Shown here one piece after another: positions 1 to 8,465 of a stretch of 64,000 nt of DNA. The notes under the pieces are model-generated. The model was not told the origin of the DNA and made no database searches. It saw only the letters and a program-made list of their open reading frames with translations. Position numbers and translations under genes: made by a program. The stretch lies in the NCBI RefSeq assembly GCF_003966155.1, contig NZ_RXNS01000016.1, positions 1 to 64,000 on the forward strand, written 5' to 3'. Each line of letters begins with the position of its first letter. Position 1 is the stretch's first letter. This DNA is from Halomonas nitroreducens (lineage in GTDB: Bacteria > Pseudomonadota > Gammaproteobacteria > Pseudomonadales > Halomonadaceae).

Positions 1-140
1 AGGCGGTGGACCTGCAGATGAACGAGGGCAAGACCTGCATCCTCGAGATCATGTGCACCCGCGAACTGGGCGACCCCTTCCGCCGCGACGCCCTGAAGAA
101 GCCGGTGCGGCTGCTGGAGAAGTATCAGGATTACGTCTAA
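1..140 (+). CDS. xsc: Sulfoacetaldehyde acetyltransferase, C-terminal end only
   Basis: Only the last 45 codons lie in the window; the gene starts upstream. The visible end carries CTRELGDPFRRDAL and finishes with KPVRLLEKYQDYV, which I recognise as the C-terminus of Xsc, a thiamine-diphosphate enzyme that converts sulfoacetaldehyde and phosphate into acetyl phosphate and sulfite. The reading is supported by the neighbours: taurine dehydrogenase-like genes, a TauR-type regulator and a TRAP transporter follow within 8 kb, and pta-ackA lie at 17.8-21.2 kb. A strong intrinsic terminator follows 43 bases after the stop, so xsc ends its transcript here. The call rests on a short tail plus context; another ThDP-dependent carboligase is the main alternative. 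Confidence 0.8.
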   Translation, partial: AVDLQMNEGKTCILEIMCTRELGDPFRRDALKKPVRLLEKYQDYV

Positions 141-183
141 AGCGGGCGGCCTGGCTCACTCGCTGAGCTGACGCCCTCATCCC

Positions 184-230
184 AGCCCCGGCCACACCGG
201 CGACGCAGCGCGCCAGGCCGGGGCTTTCTT
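184..230 (+). terminator. Rho-independent terminator after xsc
   Basis: A perfect 10-bp stem (AGCCCCGGCC at 184-193 with GGCCGGGGCT at 216-225) is followed by TTCTT. It lies between the xsc stop and the next start, so it should separate xsc transcription from thiO. Confidence 0.85.
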
Positions 231-278
231 ATGGCCGCAGCATTGCTCCCCATCACGACGGTATCGAGGAGACGATCC

Positions 279-1415
279 ATGAAGGACTTCCTGATCATCG
301 GTGGCGGCGTCATCGGCATGATGACCGCCTGGCAACTGGCCGAGGCCGGCCACGAGGTGACCCTGCTGGAGCGGGGCCCCTGCGGCGGCGAGGCCTCCTG
401 GGCCGGGGGCGGCATCGTCTCGCCGCTCTATCCCTGGCGTCATCCGGCCCCCATCTCGCAGCTCGCGAGCTGGTCGGAAGGCCGCTACCCCCACCTGACG
501 GCGCATCTGGCCGAGGCCACCGGCATCGATCCGGAGTTTCGCCGGCAGGGACTGCTCTATCTCGACCTGGAGGATGAGGCCTCTGCCATGGCGTGGTCGG
601 GCCGGGTCGACAAGCCGCTGAGCCGGATCGATGCCTACGCCGTCTATGCCCGGGAGCCGCGCCTCGTCGACGGCCTGGAGGGCGGACTGTGGATGCCGAC
701 CCTGGGCAGCCTGCGCAATCCCCGGCTGGGCCAGGCGCTGCGTGCCAGGCTTCGGGCCTTGCCCGGCGTCACCGTGCGTGAGCACTGCCGGGTCGAGCGC
801 CTGGTGGTCGAACGCGGTCGGGTCGGCGGCGTCGAGACCGCCGCCGGGCGGTTCACCGCGGGTCGCGTGATCCTCTGCGGCGGGGCCTGGACGGCCCAAT
901 TCCTGGCGCCGCTGGGGATTGCTCTCCCGGTGCGCCCGGTCAAGGGGCAGATGATGGTCTTCCGGACCCCGACCGTCACCGGCAGCCGGCAGTGGCTCGA
1001 GCGGGTGGTGTTGCGCGGCGGGCGCTACCTGATCCCCCGCGCCGACGGGCGGGTGCTGGTGGGCTCGACCCTGGAGGAGGCCGGCTACGACAAGACCCCG
1101 ACCGCGGAGGCCCGCGAGTCGCTGTATGCCAGCGCGGTGTCCATGTTGCCGGCCCTGACCGAGTGCGAGATCGAGCACCACTGGTCGGGACTGCGGCCGG
1201 GTGCGCCCGACGGCCTGCCCTTTATCGGCGAGATCCCCGGCGTGGGTGGGCTGTTCGTCAATGCCGGCCACTACCGCAACGGCCTGGTGCTGGCCCCGGC
1301 CGCCACACGGCTGCTGGTCGATGAGCTGTTGGGACGCGCGCCGATCCTCGACCCGGCCCCCTTCCGCCCGGCCGCGCGGCTCGCCTCTGCGGCGGCGCTG
1401 GCCGCGACCGGCTGA
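279..1415 (+). CDS. thiO: FAD-dependent glycine oxidase, ThiO family
   Basis: The 378-residue protein begins with a dinucleotide-binding motif (IIGGGVIGMMTAWQLAEAG) and soon after has EASWAGGGIVSPLYPW, a signature I associate with proteobacterial ThiO. ThiO oxidises glycine to the imine (dehydroglycine) used by ThiG to build the thiazole of thiamine, releasing hydrogen peroxide. The DAO fold continues to the C-terminal GLRPGAPDGLPFIGEIPG and NAGHYRNGLVLAPA motifs. I chose the ATG at 279 because a GAGGAG ribosome site lies just before it; an upstream in-frame ATG at 231 sits in the terminator T-tract and lacks such a site. thiS and thiG are 15 kb away, so the thiamine genes are spread out here. 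Confidence 0.85.
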   Translation: MKDFLIIGGGVIGMMTAWQLAEAGHEVTLLERGPCGGEASWAGGGIVSPLYPWRHPAPISQLASWSEGRYPHLTAHLAEATGIDPEFRRQGLLYLDLEDEASAMAWSGRVDKPLSRIDAYAVYAREPRLVDGLEGGLWMPTLGSLRNPRLGQALRARLRALPGVTVREHCRVERLVVERGRVGGVETAAGRFTAGRVILCGGAWTAQFLAPLGIALPVRPVKGQMMVFRTPTVTGSRQWLERVVLRGGRYLIPRADGRVLVGSTLEEAGYDKTPTAEARESLYASAVSMLPALTECEIEHHWSGLRPGAPDGLPFIGEIPGVGGLFVNAGHYRNGLVLAPAATRLLVDELLGRAPILDPAPFRPAARLASAAALAATG

Positions 1416-1440
1416 GCCGGGTCGCCACGCTGGTCCAATA

Positions 1441-1478
1441 TCCCGCCGGCAACTGGCGCTAATGCCGGGCCGGCGGGA
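1441..1478. terminator. Hairpin between thiO and tauX
   Basis: TCCCGCCGGC at 1441-1450 pairs perfectly with GCCGGCGGGA at 1469-1478 around an 18-base loop. No T-tract follows. It may be a weak or factor-dependent terminator for thiO. Confidence 0.45.
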
Positions 1479-1567
1479 GCAGTAGGCTCGTTAGCGATGA
1501 GGATCGAGCCCCGCCGGCCCCGTCCGCTTCGCATTCACCGCACAACGACAATGCTCAGGAGACCGAG

Positions 1568-1951
1568 ATGAGCCAACCCGATACCGCCTTTCTCGAGGCC
1601 TTCAGCGACGCCCTGAACCGTCATGACATCGATGCCGTCATGGCCATGATGACCGAGGACTGTGTGTTCCATGCCATCGCCGGTCCGGACCTGCAGGGCA
1701 AGAGCTTTGTGGGGCAGGCGGAGGTGCGTCAGGGCCTCGAGAATGCCTGGAAGACCGCGCCGGATGCCAGCTGGATCGACGCCGAGCACTACGTGCTCGG
1801 CGACAAGGGCTTCACCGAGTCCACCTACCAGGGCACCACCACCGATGGCGTGCGCAGCGAGGCCCGCATGATCGATGCGTTCACCTTCCGCGACGGCAAG
1901 ATCGCGGTGAAGAACGCCTTCCGCAAGAACCGTCCGCCCGTCAACGCCTGA
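1568..1951 (+). CDS. tauX: NTF2/SnoaL-like protein, putative taurine dehydrogenase small subunit
   Basis: This 127-residue protein has the pattern of the NTF2/SnoaL-like cone fold: an N-terminal helix with LNRHDIDAVMAMMTEDCVFH, a central G-K-S-F-x-G-Q-x-x-V segment and a C-terminal beta region ending in DGKIAVKNAFRKNRPP. It lies 45 bases ahead of the flavoprotein gene at 1997. In Paracoccus and halophilic bacteria taurine dehydrogenase is encoded by tauX (small subunit) and tauY (FAD subunit), and the order, sizes and company of xsc and tauR fit. An AGGAGA ribosome site precedes the ATG. The fold assignment is fairly firm; the subunit role is inferred from context. Confidence 0.65.
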   Translation: MSQPDTAFLEAFSDALNRHDIDAVMAMMTEDCVFHAIAGPDLQGKSFVGQAEVRQGLENAWKTAPDASWIDAEHYVLGDKGFTESTYQGTTTDGVRSEARMIDAFTFRDGKIAVKNAFRKNRPPVNA

Positions 1952-1996
1952 GCCGGCGAGGACGAACCACGGCATCCGACTGCGAGGAGTCCGATC

Positions 1997-3436
1997 ATGG
2001 AGACAACAATGCCAGACGCCGAGGCGGCGACGCAGCAGGCGACCTCTCCGGCCCAGCCGTACGATCCGGCCTATGATCCGCTCAAGAGTGCCACGCCGGG
2101 AGTGGGGCGCGACTATGCGCCCACCTACTGGATCGGCACGGCCGGCGAGCCGCCGGCGGACGACGGCCCGATCACGCAGGACACGGATGCCGATGTGGTG
2201 ATCATCGGTTCCGGCTTCACCGGCCTGACCGCCGCCATCTTCCTGGCCCAGGAATATGGCATCAAGGCCACGGTGCTCGAGGCCAATCGCACCAGCTGGG
2301 GTTGTTCGACCCGCAACGGCGGGCAGGCCCAGTGTGCCTCCGGTCGCCTCAAGCGCTCCCAGTGGATACAGCGCTATGGCCTGGAAACCGCCCTGAAGCT
2401 CCATCGCGAGTGCCTGGACGGCATGGCGACCTTCAAGGAGTTGATCGCCGATATCGACTGCGACCCCCAGCCCGGCGGCCATCTGTACGTGGCGCATCGC
2501 GACAAGATGATGCCGACCCTCGAGAAGGAGGCGAAGCTGCTGCGCGAGACCTTCGACTACGATGCCCGCATCCTGGATGCCGAGACGGTCAAGCGCGAGT
2601 GGATCGGCGACCAGGAGGCCGCCGGCGCCATGCACGAGCCGGAAGGGATCGGCATCCATGCGGGCAAGCTGGCCTTCGGCTATCACCGCAAGGCCCGGGC
2701 GCTGGGCGTGAAGATCCACCCGGCCAGCCCAGTGCAGGGCTTCGAGACCCGGGGCGGCGTGCACTACCTGACGACCCCGGGCGGGGTGGTCAAGGCGCGC
2801 GCGGTGGGGATCGCCACCGGCGGCTACACTTCCCAGAGCCTGCATCGCGAGCTCAAGAATCGCCTGCTGCCGATCCTCTCCAACTCGATCGTCACCCGGC
2901 CGCTGTCCGACGATGAGCTGGCGGCCTGCAACATGCGCACCCATCAGGTCATCACCGATACCCGGGTGCTGCGCCATTACTACCGACTGCTGCCGGATAA
3001 GCGCCTGCAGATCGGCAGCCGTAGCGCCATCACCGGCCGCGATGCGCCTCAGAAGAAGTACGAATCGATGCTGACCGGCGACATGCACCGCAAGTTCCCG
3101 GCCCTCCAGGGCATCGATATCGACTACTCCTGGTGGGGTTGGGTCGACGTCAGCCACGACATGATGCCGCGCATCCATCAGCCCGATGCCAAGGAGACGG
3201 TCTATTACGCCTTGGGTTACGGCGGCAACGGCGTGATGTACTCGGCCCAGGCCGGCCGTCGCCTGGCGCAGTGGATCGCCGGCCACGGCCAGGCGCTGGA
3301 ACTGCCGATCTTCACCTCCCGACTGCCGTTCCCCAACCTGCGCGAGATGGTCGAGTCCCAGGCCTTCGCGCCCTTCCGACGCTTTGGCCAGCGCTTCCTG
3401 TATCGCTGGTACCACCTGAAGGACGAGGTGTTCTAA
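1997..3436 (+). CDS. tauY: FAD-dependent oxidoreductase, putative taurine dehydrogenase large subunit
   Basis: The 479-residue protein has a hydrophilic N-terminal stretch of about 65 residues, then an FAD-binding motif (VVIIGSGFTGLTAAIFLAQ, Gly71-x-Gly73-x-x-Gly76) and STRNGGQAQCASG, as in DAO-family amine oxidases such as gamma-glutamylputrescine oxidase. A C-terminal ALGYGGNGVMYSAQAGR motif closes the FAD site. In the taurine setting (xsc upstream, tauR and TRAP genes downstream) it fits TauY, the flavin subunit of taurine dehydrogenase, which makes sulfoacetaldehyde and ammonia and passes electrons to the respiratory chain. No signal peptide is seen. The start at 1997 has an AGGAG site seven bases upstream. 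A related amine oxidase with another substrate cannot be excluded. Confidence 0.7.
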   Translation: METTMPDAEAATQQATSPAQPYDPAYDPLKSATPGVGRDYAPTYWIGTAGEPPADDGPITQDTDADVVIIGSGFTGLTAAIFLAQEYGIKATVLEANRTSWGCSTRNGGQAQCASGRLKRSQWIQRYGLETALKLHRECLDGMATFKELIADIDCDPQPGGHLYVAHRDKMMPTLEKEAKLLRETFDYDARILDAETVKREWIGDQEAAGAMHEPEGIGIHAGKLAFGYHRKARALGVKIHPASPVQGFETRGGVHYLTTPGGVVKARAVGIATGGYTSQSLHRELKNRLLPILSNSIVTRPLSDDELAACNMRTHQVITDTRVLRHYYRLLPDKRLQIGSRSAITGRDAPQKKYESMLTGDMHRKFPALQGIDIDYSWWGWVDVSHDMMPRIHQPDAKETVYYALGYGGNGVMYSAQAGRRLAQWIAGHGQALELPIFTSRLPFPNLREMVESQAFAPFRRFGQRFLYRWYHLKDEVF

Positions 3437-3463
3437 GTCGTCGCGTTCCCCATTTCGCCCCCT

Positions 3464-3486
3464 GAAGCCGCCCTCGAGGCGGCTTC
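3464..3486. terminator. Bidirectional hairpin between tauY and tauR
   Basis: GAAGCCGCC at 3464-3472 pairs with GGCGGCTTC at 3478-3486 around CTCGA. It sits in the short gap between two converging genes, where it could stop both transcripts. No T-tract is present on either side. Confidence 0.6.
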
Positions 3487-3514
3487 GTGGTTGGTGGAGA
3501 GGGGCGTCTTCCGC

Positions 3515-4987
3515 TTAGCGGGCGCCGATCGACTGGGGCACCAGCGCCGCCAGACGCTCGATCCCCGTTTCGATGCGCGACTCGGGGATGGCCGAGAATC
3601 CCAGCCGGAAGTATTGAGGGAGGGGGGTGTCGAAGAAGTGGATGTCGCCGCACTCGATGAGGATGCTCTGCTCGGCGGCGAGACGGCGCAGCTCGTGACA
3701 GTCGAGCTCGTCGGGCCCTTTCACCCAGAAGCAGGAACCGCCGTAGGTGGAGGGTACTGAAGCATGGGGCATGTGCCGTGCCAGGGCCTCTCCCATGCGC
3801 TGCCAGCGGCTATGGAAGGTCTGGTGGATCTGGCGCAGCAGGGCATCGTGGTAGCCGCGATCGAGGAACAGGGCGACGGCGCGCTGGTTGTTGGTCGGCG
3901 GGTGGCGCAACATCAGGCGGCGCAGCGCCCGGGCCTCGCGAATCAGCGCCGGGGGGCCGACCATATAGCCCAGGCGCAGGCCCGGGGCCAGGGTCTTGGA
4001 CAGGCTGCCCACGTAGATCACTCGGTTATGGCGATCCAGGCTCTTCAAGGCCGGCGTGGGGTTGTCCAGATAGTTGGTCTCGCTCTCGTAGTCGTCCTCG
4101 ATGATCAGGAAGTTGTCCATCTCGGCCATGTCCAGGAGCCGGCGACGGCGCTCCAGGGGCATGGTGACGGTGGTCGGTGCCTGGTGGCTGGGCGTGACAT
4201 AGACCAGTTGGCAGTCGGCGATGTCGGCTTCCATGCGCATGCCCGACTCGTCCACCGGCAGCAGGCGGATATCGTCGGTGAAGGTGCGGGCGATGTTGTA
4301 CATGTCCACGTAGCCGGGGTTTTCCATGCCGAAGCGGCGGCCGGCCCTGAGCAGCAGCATGCTGGTGATCCACAGCGCCTGCTGGGCGCCCACCGTGACC
4401 AGAATCTCCTCGGGGGCGGCCCAGACGCCGCGGCGCGGCAGCAAGCGCTGGTGAATCTGCTCGATCAGCAGGGGGTCGTCGTCGTTGAGGTGGTCCACCG
4501 CCCAGCTGCGGATCGCCGGCACGCTCATCGAATCCCGGCTGCATTCCCGCCAGTGCTGGGTCGGAAACAGCTCGGGATCGATCTGGCCGTAGAGGAACGG
4601 GTAGTCGTAGCGATACCAGTCGCTGGGCTTGTTGATGGTGCTCTGCCGGGAGGGGTGCATGGTGAGCAGCTCTTCCCAGGGCAGGCGTTCGGCATCGATA
4701 TCGTTCAGGCGCACGGGCTTCTCGGCGCGGCCCTCGAGGATCTCGGGATTGACGAAGTAGCCGCTACGTTTCTTGGCGATCAGATAGCCGTCATCGAGGA
4801 GTTGCTCGTAGGCCAGCATCACCGTATTCCGGGCCACATGCAGTTCCTTGGCCAGCTTGCGGCTCGAGGGCAGCGCCTGATCCAGGGGCAGGTGACCGTC
4901 GAGGATGGCGCGGGCGATCTGCTCGCGTAGCTGTCGCTGGAGGCTTTCCGGCAGGTCGGGGTCGAGGTGGAAGAGAAGCTGGCTCAT
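3515..4987 (-). CDS. tauR: MocR/GntR-type regulator with aminotransferase domain, TauR-like
   Basis: The 490-residue protein has an N-terminal GntR winged helix (LREQIARAILDGHL, then LPSSRKLAKELHVARNTVML) followed by a fold-type I aminotransferase domain with the PLP-lysine motif YVGSLSKTLAPGLRLGYM. MocR regulators of this kind include TauR, which activates taurine genes in Rhodobacter, and GabR. The gene diverges from the TRAP operon that begins at 5385 and converges with tauY. Start chosen at 4987 (MSQLLFHLD); a longer version from 5023 adds 12 residues unlike the usual N-terminus. It probably senses a taurine-PLP adduct and acts at the 4988-5384 intergenic region. Confidence 0.75.
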   Translation of the reverse strand: MSQLLFHLDPDLPESLQRQLREQIARAILDGHLPLDQALPSSRKLAKELHVARNTVMLAYEQLLDDGYLIAKKRSGYFVNPEILEGRAEKPVRLNDIDAERLPWEELLTMHPSRQSTINKPSDWYRYDYPFLYGQIDPELFPTQHWRECSRDSMSVPAIRSWAVDHLNDDDPLLIEQIHQRLLPRRGVWAAPEEILVTVGAQQALWITSMLLLRAGRRFGMENPGYVDMYNIARTFTDDIRLLPVDESGMRMEADIADCQLVYVTPSHQAPTTVTMPLERRRRLLDMAEMDNFLIIEDDYESETNYLDNPTPALKSLDRHNRVIYVGSLSKTLAPGLRLGYMVGPPALIREARALRRLMLRHPPTNNQRAVALFLDRGYHDALLRQIHQTFHSRWQRMGEALARHMPHASVPSTYGGSCFWVKGPDELDCHELRRLAAEQSILIECGDIHFFDTPLPQYFRLGFSAIPESRIETGIERLAALVPQSIGAR

Positions 4988-5110
4988 TGAAGTTGTGTCT
5001 CGCCAAGGCTGATGAATAGGCAATCCTCGAGTATGCCATACCCCGGCGGGCAGGGGCCGGGTACGCTGCAGCGGATGGAGGCTCCCGGCTGCCTGTGCCT
5101 CCCTTCAGAG

Positions 5111-5150
5111 CTGGACCAATCGACGGTGTCCCACTGGTTCTACTGGCACT
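5111..5150. promoter_or_regulatory. Candidate TauR operator: CTGG-type direct repeats
   Basis: The 397-base gap between tauR and tauK (4988-5384) holds no gene. Within it CTGG recurs in the same orientation at 5111 (CTGGACCAAT), 5134 (CTGGTTCTA) and 5143 (CTGGCAC). Known TauR sites in Rhodobacter are direct repeats that begin CTGGAC, which is why these stand out. The first and second repeats are 23 bases apart, about two helical turns. No convincing -35/-10 pair was identified. Confidence 0.4.
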
Positions 5151-5384
5151 CCGGACGAGTGCGTAGAACATGATAATCAGGATATGGCGAACAGCACGTA
5201 TCCGATGATCGGCGGGGAGAACGCCCGGAGGTCGCGACACAGGCGATAACTCCAAGATGGCACCTCCGGACTCGTCACGGTGATTCACCTCGGAGAGTCT
5301 TTCCAGACTCGCCGATCGTCCAGGAAGGCGTTGCAGCGCGCTTACATCCTGTCTTTCCGACAATAACAAGGTTTGGAGATCACA

Positions 5385-6398
5385 ATGCGTATCCAGAAAC
5401 TGATCATCCCCATGGCAGTATCCGCCGCAAGCCTGGCCCTGAGCGGCAACGTCATGGCCGAGACCTGGAAGATGGCCCTGGGCGATGCTGCCGGGGGCAC
5501 CCAGTACGAGCTGGGCACGACCTTTGCCGATCTCGTCGAGGAGAAGACCGAGGGGGAGGTCACCATCGACCTGTTTCCCAACGGCCAGCTCGGCAGCGAG
5601 CAGGACACCGTCAACAATGCCAGCATGGGCTTGCTGGACCTGTCGGTTCTGGCCATCAACAACATCACTCCGTTCTCGCCGACGGTGGGCGTGTTGACTT
5701 TGCCCTATGTCATCCAGAGTCCTGAGGATGCCAAGACGCTGACTCAGGGGGACGTCGGTGAGGAGCTGACCCAGAACACCATCCGCGATGCCGGCGTACG
5801 CATCCTGGGGTGGGCCTACTCCGGTTGCCGCCGTCTCACCAACTCCGTCAGACCGGTGGCCGAGCCCGCCGATCTGGAGGGGCTGAACATCCGCGTACCC
5901 AAGAACCAGATCATGATCGCCTCCTACCAGGCCTGGGGCGTCAATCCCAGTCCCCTGGCCTGGTCCGAGACCTTCACCGCTCTGCAGCAGGGCGTGGTCG
6001 ATGGACAGGACAATCCCTATATCACCATCGACACAATGAAATTCTACGAGGTCCAGGATTACGTCACCGACAGCTGCTACGTGTTCTCCCTGCAGCCGCT
6101 GATCATCAGCGAGGGCAAGTTCCAGAGCCTCAGCCCCGAGATGCAGGAAACGGTGCTGGAAGCCGGTCAGATAGCCACCGAACACAGCTATGACTACCTG
6201 CTCGCCACCGAGGCCTCCATCAAGGAGCGGCTGGTCGAGGAGCACGGCATGGAGATCACCCAACCCGCCAATGACGAGCAGGAGTGGATCGAACTGGCAA
6301 CCGGTATCTGGCCCGAGTTCTATGACAGCATCGGTGGCAAGGAGAAGCTCGACGAGGTGCTTACCGCCCTGGGCCGCGATCCCGCGCCAGCAGAGTGA
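5385..6398 (+). CDS. tauK: TRAP transporter substrate-binding protein, probably taurine (DctP family)
   Basis: The 337-residue protein has a Sec signal peptide (MRIQKLIIPMAVSAASLALS, cut after NVMA) and then the DctP fold: ALGDAAGGTQYELGTTFADL, PNGQLGSEQD, and the family region ILGWAYSGCRRLTNSVRPV with LNIRVPKN. In the periplasm it would deliver substrate to TauL/TauM. Substrate is inferred from the position next to tauR and xsc; the TauKLM system of Rhodobacter is the known parallel. The ATG at 5385 follows a GGAG site; an in-frame TTG at 5373 overlaps that site and is unlikely. A strong hairpin lies directly downstream, before tauL. Confidence 0.8.
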   Translation: MRIQKLIIPMAVSAASLALSGNVMAETWKMALGDAAGGTQYELGTTFADLVEEKTEGEVTIDLFPNGQLGSEQDTVNNASMGLLDLSVLAINNITPFSPTVGVLTLPYVIQSPEDAKTLTQGDVGEELTQNTIRDAGVRILGWAYSGCRRLTNSVRPVAEPADLEGLNIRVPKNQIMIASYQAWGVNPSPLAWSETFTALQQGVVDGQDNPYITIDTMKFYEVQDYVTDSCYVFSLQPLIISEGKFQSLSPEMQETVLEAGQIATEHSYDYLLATEASIKERLVEEHGMEITQPANDEQEWIELATGIWPEFYDSIGGKEKLDEVLTALGRDPAPAE

Positions 6399-6424
6399 CC
6401 CCAGCCATCACGGCATACAATGAC

Positions 6425-6454
6425 CCCCGCATCGGCCCTGGGGCCGATGCGGGG
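6425..6454 (+). promoter_or_regulatory. Intra-operon hairpin between tauK and tauL
   Basis: CCCCGCATCGGCCC at 6425-6438 is the exact reverse complement of the 14 bases at 6441-6454, separated by TG. There is no T-tract. Such a hairpin right after the binding-protein gene could protect the tauK message end or reduce read-through into tauLM, giving an excess of binding protein. Confidence 0.65.
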
Positions 6455-6493
6455 AGGTGCCCATCGGGAGCCTGATCGTCAAGGGGCAGTCTC

Positions 6494-7057
6494 ATGAAAA
6501 CGCTACTCTTCAAGATCATCGACAACTTGGAGGGCATCATCTGTCAGCTCCTCCTGGTGTCCTTCGTTATCCTGTTGTTCGCCCAGATCGTGCTCAGGAA
6601 CCTGTTCAGCTACTCGCTGCCCTGGGGCGACGAACTGGCGACCTATGCCTTCGTGTGGTTCGCCTACCTGGGGGCGGTCTATGCCACCAAGATGTCGGCC
6701 CATAACCGGGTAACCTTCCAGTTCAAGTTTCTGCCTCGCTGGGTCGAAACGTTCTGCGCGGTGCTCACCGACCTGATCTGGATCGGCTTCAATGCCGTCT
6801 TCATCTACCTGAGCTATGACTTCGTCTTCAACAAGATGAACCTCTTCTGGAAGTCCCAGACCCTGGGCATTCCCATGAAGTATTTCTACCTGATCCTGCC
6901 CATCGCCTTTATCGCCATGACGCTGCGGATCCTCCAGAACAACTATCTCAAGTTCGTCAAGAAGGTGGATCTCGCCGACCCCGAATCCCAGGAGGTCGAG
7001 AAGTTCAAGCACCACGACGACGCGACGGGTGATGGCCCGAAACCGCGGGAGCAATGA
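6494..7057 (+). CDS. tauL: TRAP transporter small membrane subunit (DctQ family)
   Basis: The 187-residue protein has four predicted membrane helices, starting with GIICQLLLVSFVILLFAQIV, and the DctQ-type segment SLPWGDELATYAFVWFAYLGA after the first helix. The C-terminal tail is charged and soluble. It would form the membrane unit with TauM. Its stop codon overlaps the tauM start by four bases (ATGA), so the two are translationally coupled. The gap to tauK is 95 bases and holds the hairpin. Confidence 0.8.
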   Translation: MKTLLFKIIDNLEGIICQLLLVSFVILLFAQIVLRNLFSYSLPWGDELATYAFVWFAYLGAVYATKMSAHNRVTFQFKFLPRWVETFCAVLTDLIWIGFNAVFIYLSYDFVFNKMNLFWKSQTLGIPMKYFYLILPIAFIAMTLRILQNNYLKFVKKVDLADPESQEVEKFKHHDDATGDGPKPREQ

Positions 7058-8400
7058 GTATGGATCCCACGATTGTCTACATCCTGTTTGGCGCCTTCTT
7101 CCTGCTGCTGATTATCGGAGCGCCGATCACCGTTTCGCTGGGGGTAGCGGCACTGGCCACCTACCTCAGCCTGGGCGAAAATCCCATGGCGTTCGTACAG
7201 ATCGCCTTTACCTCGGTGGGGTCCTTCCCGTTGATGGCCCTGCCGGCGTTCATCCTCGCCGGGGCGCTGATGGAAGCCGCCGGCATTTCCAAGCGCCTGG
7301 TCGATATCGCCGAGGCCTTCGCCGGCCCTGCCACCGGTGGCCTCGCTGCGGCCACGGTGTTTGCCTGCATGTTCTTCGGGGCGATCTCCGGCTCCGGCCC
7401 GGCGACCACCGCGGCGGTGGGCATGCTGATGATCCCGGCCATGGCCAACCGCGGCTATGATCGCGGCTACGGCTCTGCCATCACCGCCTCCTCCGGCGGT
7501 CTCGGGGTGGTGATTCCCCCCTCCATCCCGATGGTGATCTTCGGCATCTCCGGCATGGGCCTGCAGCCGCCGCCGGAAGCCGTCGCCGAGCATGGGGCCT
7601 TCCAGACGCTGTCGATTCCCAAGCTGTTCATCGCCGGCATCATGCCCGGCGTGGTCATCGCCGGCTGCCTGCTGACCATCAACTATCTCATCTCGCGCAA
7701 GCGCGGCTATCGGGGCCTGACCGATCACTGGTCCTTCCCGCAGATCCGCGGGACCCTGCGCAAGGGCATCTGGTCGATGCTGGCGCCCCTGATCATCCTC
7801 GGCGGCATCTATAGCGGACTGTTCACGCCGACCGAGTCGGCCATCGTGGCGATCTTCTACACGCTGATCGTGGGCATCTTCCTGCACAGGGAACTGGCCT
7901 GGAAGCCGACCCTGAGGACGCTGGAAACCACCACCTGGATCACCGGGCGGGTGCTGTTGATCCTGTTCACGGCCACCGTGTTCGGGCGCCTGCTGGTGGA
8001 GCAGCGGGTTCCCGCCTACATTGCTGAAGTGATGCTGGGTGTCACCGACAACACCTATGCGATCTGGGCGATGATCATCTTCTTCCTGCTGTTCGTGGGG
8101 ATGTTCATGGAGACCCTGGCGGCGATCATGATCCTCACGCCGGTACTGCTGCCGATCATGTACATGCTGGGCATGGATCCGGTCCACGTGGGCATCGTGG
8201 TGGTCTGTGCCCTGGCCATCGGCTTCCAGACCCCACCGCTCGGCGAGAACCTGTTCGTGGCCTCGGGGATTGGCGGCTCCTCGATAGAGGAGATCTCGTT
8301 GAAGGCGCTACCCTTCGCGGCCGGCTCCATCGTGGCGCTGTTCATCATCGCCTACTTTCCACAGATCTCGCTCTGGTTACCCAGCGTGATGGGCTACTAG
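7054..8400 (+). CDS. tauM: TRAP transporter large membrane subunit (DctM family)
   Basis: The 448-residue, multi-helix membrane protein has the DctM landmarks: FLLLIIGAPITVSLGVAAL near the N-terminus, ALPAFILAGALMEAAGISKRL, FFGAISGSGPATTAAVGML, VVIPPSIPMVIFGISG and FTPTESAIVAIFY. It is the sodium-coupled transport subunit and forms the channel with TauL. Length and motifs are those of an intact member, unlike the fragment at 59480. The start overlaps tauL by four bases. Confidence 0.85.
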   Translation: MSMDPTIVYILFGAFFLLLIIGAPITVSLGVAALATYLSLGENPMAFVQIAFTSVGSFPLMALPAFILAGALMEAAGISKRLVDIAEAFAGPATGGLAAATVFACMFFGAISGSGPATTAAVGMLMIPAMANRGYDRGYGSAITASSGGLGVVIPPSIPMVIFGISGMGLQPPPEAVAEHGAFQTLSIPKLFIAGIMPGVVIAGCLLTINYLISRKRGYRGLTDHWSFPQIRGTLRKGIWSMLAPLIILGGIYSGLFTPTESAIVAIFYTLIVGIFLHRELAWKPTLRTLETTTWITGRVLLILFTATVFGRLLVEQRVPAYIAEVMLGVTDNTYAIWAMIIFFLLFVGMFMETLAAIMILTPVLLPIMYMLGMDPVHVGIVVVCALAIGFQTPPLGENLFVASGIGGSSIEEISLKALPFAAGSIVALFIIAYFPQISLWLPSVMGY

Positions 8401-8424
8401 CAGTCGCGATTCGTTGCTGACGAC

Positions 8425-8450
8425 GGCGCGGTGTCACCCGCTACCGCGCC
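8425..8450 (+). promoter_or_regulatory. Hairpin between tauM and uspA
   Basis: GGCGCGGT at 8425-8432 pairs with ACCGCGCC at 8443-8450 around a 10-base loop, just ahead of the uspA ribosome site. No T-tract. It may tune read-through from tauM into uspA. Confidence 0.4.
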
Positions 8451-8465
8451 GAGGGAGGAAGAGTC

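Noticed and set aside
1535..3415. 626-codon minus-strand frame opposite tauX and tauY
   Set aside because: It is a GC-driven shadow: composition is rich in Ala, Gly, Arg, His and Leu without domains, while the plus-strand frames carry clear motifs.
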